Below are positions 61,564-64,000 of a stretch of 64,000 bases of DNA, piece after piece. Origin of the DNA: Pseudomonas batumici (GTDB lineage: Bacteria > Pseudomonadota > Gammaproteobacteria > Pseudomonadales > Pseudomonadaceae); contig NZ_JXDG01000035.1 of assembly GCF_000820515.1 (NCBI RefSeq), positions 1 through 64,000 of the forward strand, written 5' to 3'. The notes below the pieces were generated by a model that did no database searches, was not told the origin of the DNA, and saw nothing but the letters and a program-made list of their open reading frames with translations. The position numbers were made by a program, and so were the translations under genes. The first letter of the stretch is position 1; each line of letters begins with the position of its first letter.

Positions 61564-62953
61564 CTGTCGCCTCCTGATGAGCGGTGTCGATACGCTGTTT
61601 CAGCGCTTCGTTCATACGTTGATAGAGTCGTTTCGATTGGCTCAGGCGTTGCCAGAGCGCCGGCAGCAAGAGGCCGGAAAAACGTTCTCCATGGATGAAG
61701 CGGGTGGACCCATCGGCGTTCTCCATCAGCTGGAAGAAGTGTTCGCCGGCCACCGTGAAAGGGTTGCCGCCCCGCCAGGCGAAGCGGCGTGGCGCTTCGT
61801 CGCTGCTGATGCGGGCCTGGAAGGATGCCTTGCGTTCCTTGCCCAGCTTGACCGCGAAGCGCACCTGCCCACCCGGGCGGTGATCGATCTGCTGGATCTC
61901 CAGCATGGGGTTCCACTGTCCGTAGCGCTCGAAGTCGACGAGGCAGTTCCACACGGTACTGGGTGGTGCGTCGATCTCGATTTCGGTCCTGATCTGCCGC
62001 GAGAAGAGACTGTCACGGCGGGTACCCAGGGCCTTGTACGCCTGCTTCTCGCGTTGCCGGTTGAGTAACCTGGCCTTCAGGTCCGGTTCGCTGAAACCCA
62101 CCAGGCCGTACAGTCGCGGCGAACAGTAGAGCATCTCCACCGAAAAGCCGTGCGGGTCGTTGAGGTAGACGCACTGCACCAGCCCCGCCTGGCCCACCGG
62201 TGTGCAGTTGGGTACGAAGCCAGACACCAGCGCCCGTTCGAACTGTGCGGTGAATCCGTCCTGGCTGTCGAAACCGACGGCCAGGTTCATGATGCCGATG
62301 TCGCTCAGTCGGTAACGGGGCGGCCAGGGCTTGGGGGCCGCCGGTTGGCGGATGTCCAGCCACATGTCGCCTTTGATCAGGCAGGCGCTGGCGATGCCAG
62401 GGTTATCCTGCTCGACAAGCGGGGCGCCACGCTCAAATCCCAAGCCTTCGACAAAGGCCGCCACGCTGCGGGCGCAATCGGCGACAACCAGGCCCAGGCC
62501 CGTCAGCTTGCACGGGTAGGGCAACCCTTGCAGGGAGCGGTCTTCGATCAGCTCGATGAGAATCCCGTCCGGATCCCGGATGAAACGGCGATTGGCGAGC
62601 CGCTGGGGTTCCAGGGAGACGCCGAGAGACCGCGCGAGGGTTTCGAAGCGCTCCAGCGAATCGACCCGCGCCAGGATGCGCCGATAACCGACGCGCTCGT
62701 CGTCCTCAGGGCAGAGGGGGGCCGAGACCGGCGACTCGAATTCGAACAGTTCCAACTGAAAGAACGCCCGGTCGTCGATCAACCAACTGACTCGCGAGGC
62801 GGCTCCCGCAAGGCCTTGTATCCGCTCGGCCTGCTTGCCACGGAAGGACAACGTGCCGAAGACATGCTTGAGGCCGAACAGCTTCTGGTAGAAACGCAGG
62901 GACGCGCGGGTGTCGCGCACGCACAGCGCGATCTGGCAGATAGTGGTGGTCAT
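61544..62953 (-). CDS. Fusion of two VOC (glyoxalase-fold) domains and an SRPBCC domain
   Basis: The 469-residue product has VOC modules at about 3-140 and 148-280 and an SRPBCC/polyketide-cyclase-like domain at about 315-450 (IEIDAPPSTVWNCLVDFERYGQWNPML). The VOC pair may bind a metal (DPDGILIELIE at the end of the first); SRPBCC domains bind hydrophobic ligands. The fusion lies between two SDR genes, suggesting a small lipid- or aromatic-modifying pathway. Function inferred only from folds. Confidence 0.76.
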   Translation of the reverse strand: MTTTICQIALCVRDTRASLRFYQKLFGLKHVFGTLSFRGKQAERIQGLAGAASRVSWLIDDRAFFQLELFEFESPVSAPLCPEDDERVGYRRILARVDSLERFETLARSLGVSLEPQRLANRRFIRDPDGILIELIEDRSLQGLPYPCKLTGLGLVVADCARSVAAFVEGLGFERGAPLVEQDNPGIASACLIKGDMWLDIRQPAAPKPWPPRYRLSDIGIMNLAVGFDSQDGFTAQFERALVSGFVPNCTPVGQAGLVQCVYLNDPHGFSVEMLYCSPRLYGLVGFSEPDLKARLLNRQREKQAYKALGTRRDSLFSRQIRTEIEIDAPPSTVWNCLVDFERYGQWNPMLEIQQIDHRPGGQVRFAVKLGKERKASFQARISSDEAPRRFAWRGGNPFTVAGEHFFQLMENADGSTRFIHGERFSGLLLPALWQRLSQSKRLYQRMNEALKQRIDTAHQEATDERLER

Positions 62954-62963
62954 GGTCGTTCGC

Positions 62964-63710
62964 TCAGAAGAGTTTGCCGATCAGCGCGGTCGGCAGCAGT
63001 TGCAGCAGGGGCCGCAGCAGCAGCCAGGGATAACCGGGAATCACTGCTCGCTTGCGACGTTGCACAATGGCATCGGTGATCCGTTTGCCACCTTCCTCCA
63101 GTGACAGCAGGAAGGGCCTGTGCTTGAGCTTGTTGTTCATCGGCGTGTCGATATAACCCGGGTAGATGACCGTCACGGCCAGGCTCTTGCCCTTGCCTTG
63201 TGTTTCGGCACGCAGGGCCTCCATGTACACGCTGACGGCAGCCTTGCTCGCGCTGTAGGCCGCGCTGCCGGGCAGGCCGCGCCAGCTGGCGATCGAACTC
63301 ATCGCCACAATCTGCCCATGGCCCTGGTGCTTGAACAGGGTGATTGCCGCGTCGATGGTGGCGCAGGCACCGATGACATTCACTTCGAACATTTGGCGGG
63401 AATTGGCGAAATCGATGCGCCCTATGCGTCCGTCGTGACCCAGCCCGGCATTGGCCACAACGATATCGAGCTTGCCCAGTTCGGCGCTGGCGGCAGTCAG
63501 CGTCTCGCGTATCTGCCCGGTATCACTGACATCCAGCGGATAGACCAGCACCCGCACGCCGTGCTGCGCCTCCAGCTCGGACTTGATGAGGTGCAAGACG
63601 TCGAGTTGACGGGCAGCCAGCGCCAGGTCATAGCCACGCTTGGCGAATTCACCCGCCACTTGGCGCCCCAGGCCGGAAGATGCGCCGGTGATGAAGACCG
63701 ATTTGCTCAT
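62964..63710 (-). CDS. Short-chain dehydrogenase/reductase
   Basis: The 248-residue product has TGASSGLG (about 8-15), NAGLG near 80 and the catalytic YSASK (about 143-147). ATG 63710 follows GAGGCAG; the frame extends to 63746. It lies 10 bases upstream of the VOC-SRPBCC gene and heads the three-gene minus-strand operon. Confidence 0.87.
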   Translation of the reverse strand: MSKSVFITGASSGLGRQVAGEFAKRGYDLALAARQLDVLHLIKSELEAQHGVRVLVYPLDVSDTGQIRETLTAASAELGKLDIVVANAGLGHDGRIGRIDFANSRQMFEVNVIGACATIDAAITLFKHQGHGQIVAMSSIASWRGLPGSAAYSASKAAVSVYMEALRAETQGKGKSLAVTVIYPGYIDTPMNNKLKHRPFLLSLEEGGKRITDAIVQRRKRAVIPGYPWLLLRPLLQLLPTALIGKLF

Positions 63711-63850
63711 GAACGCTGCCTCATTATTGTTTTTCTCCAGGCGCATTAAGCCAAGCCGGTCCCTTCGAGGCGATGTTCGAACGTGTCAGATGATTGATAA
63801 TTACAGCCAAAAGAACATTAAATAGCCCTTTCTGAGAAGCGTGAGCCGCC

Positions 63851-64000
63851 ATGAGTCTTTCCATGTTTCCCCGTGCCAGCCAGGCACCGCTGTGCTTCTG
63901 CATTGCGCAGATGGAGGCGTGGGGATATTCGTTGCATGAGGTGCTGGCGGGGAGCGGCCTGGGCGTCGACAGTTTTGCACTGCCTGAGTCAGTGCCCGAC
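63851..64000 (+). CDS. AraC-family regulator, N-terminal fragment cut by window edge
   Basis: About 50 residues are visible. They resemble the start of AraC regulators with an arabinose-binding domain (WGYSLHEVLAGSGLGVDSF). It is divergent from the three-gene SDR/VOC operon and may control it. The helix-turn-helix lies outside the window, so the call is tentative. Confidence 0.55.
   Translation, partial: MSLSMFPRASQAPLCFCIAQMEAWGYSLHEVLAGSGLGVDSFALPESVPD

Noticed and set aside
1..64000. tRNA, rRNA, CRISPR arrays, insertion sequences and prophage genes
   Set aside because: None could be recognised on either strand.

Overview
The window looks like the chromosome of a fluorescent-type Pseudomonas. 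It is GC-rich and densely coded, with Pseudomonas-style gene families: Puu/Spu polyamine catabolism, FecI/FecR/FecA-type iron signalling, MocR, OYE and LysE families. The genus is inferred from gene content and codon use, not from a marker gene. No rRNA, tRNA, CRISPR array or transposase was found.

1-7.2 kb: gamma-glutamylated polyamine catabolism. A polyamine ABC-transporter ATPase (cut by the left edge) and a PuuD-like hydrolase lie on the minus strand. They diverge from a plus-strand run of puuA-like synthetase, puuC-like aldehyde dehydrogenase, puuB-like oxidase and a PuuR-type cupin regulator. 7.2-13.8 kb: a YebB-like permuted NlpC/P60 protein with an XRE regulator; gamma-glutamyltransferase divergent from an RpiR-type regulator, with shared palindromes; and a quinone oxidoreductase divergent from a LysR regulator. 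13.8-18.3 kb: two divergent exported proteins, each with one CxxCH heme motif. The larger has an AT-rich N-terminal Asp-box beta-propeller and is preceded by a tiny ORF with a very strong ribosome binding site. 18.3-40 kb: patatin; a frame-disrupted cyclase/AAA/TPR protein; methyltransferase; sodium:solute symporter; GNAT; a TetR-OYE pair; an accessory FtsH; LysE; an NmrA-MarR operon behind three evenly spaced palindromes; MocR divergent from an unusual ferredoxin-reductase/M24-peptidase fusion; a frame-disrupted pentapeptide-repeat gene; a BON protein; and two DUF2157-like membrane proteins.

40.1-57.0 kb: the most notable region, a complete iron-acquisition locus for a carboxylate siderophore. 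It has a FecBCD-type importer, a TonB receptor with an STN signalling domain, a FecI/FecR pair, an MFS exporter, one IucA/IucC (NIS) synthetase, an SbnA-like PLP synthase, an SbnH-like decarboxylase, and divergently an SbnG-like aldolase-fold citrate synthase and a short SbnI/SerK-like protein. The set resembles the staphyloferrin B (sbn) pathway with two differences. The SbnB step appears to be replaced by an octopine/nopaline-dehydrogenase family enzyme, and only one NIS synthetase is present instead of three. A class-V PLP enzyme is also added. The product is therefore probably a 2,3-diaminopropionate/ethylenediamine-citrate siderophore different from staphyloferrin B. Fur-box-like sequences lie upstream of the sigma factor and in the divergent promoter region.

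57.0-64 kb: a YtcA/HlyD/FUSC efflux operon with a divergent AraC regulator, then a three-gene set (SDR; VOC-VOC-SRPBCC fusion; SDR) next to a second, truncated AraC-type gene at the right edge.
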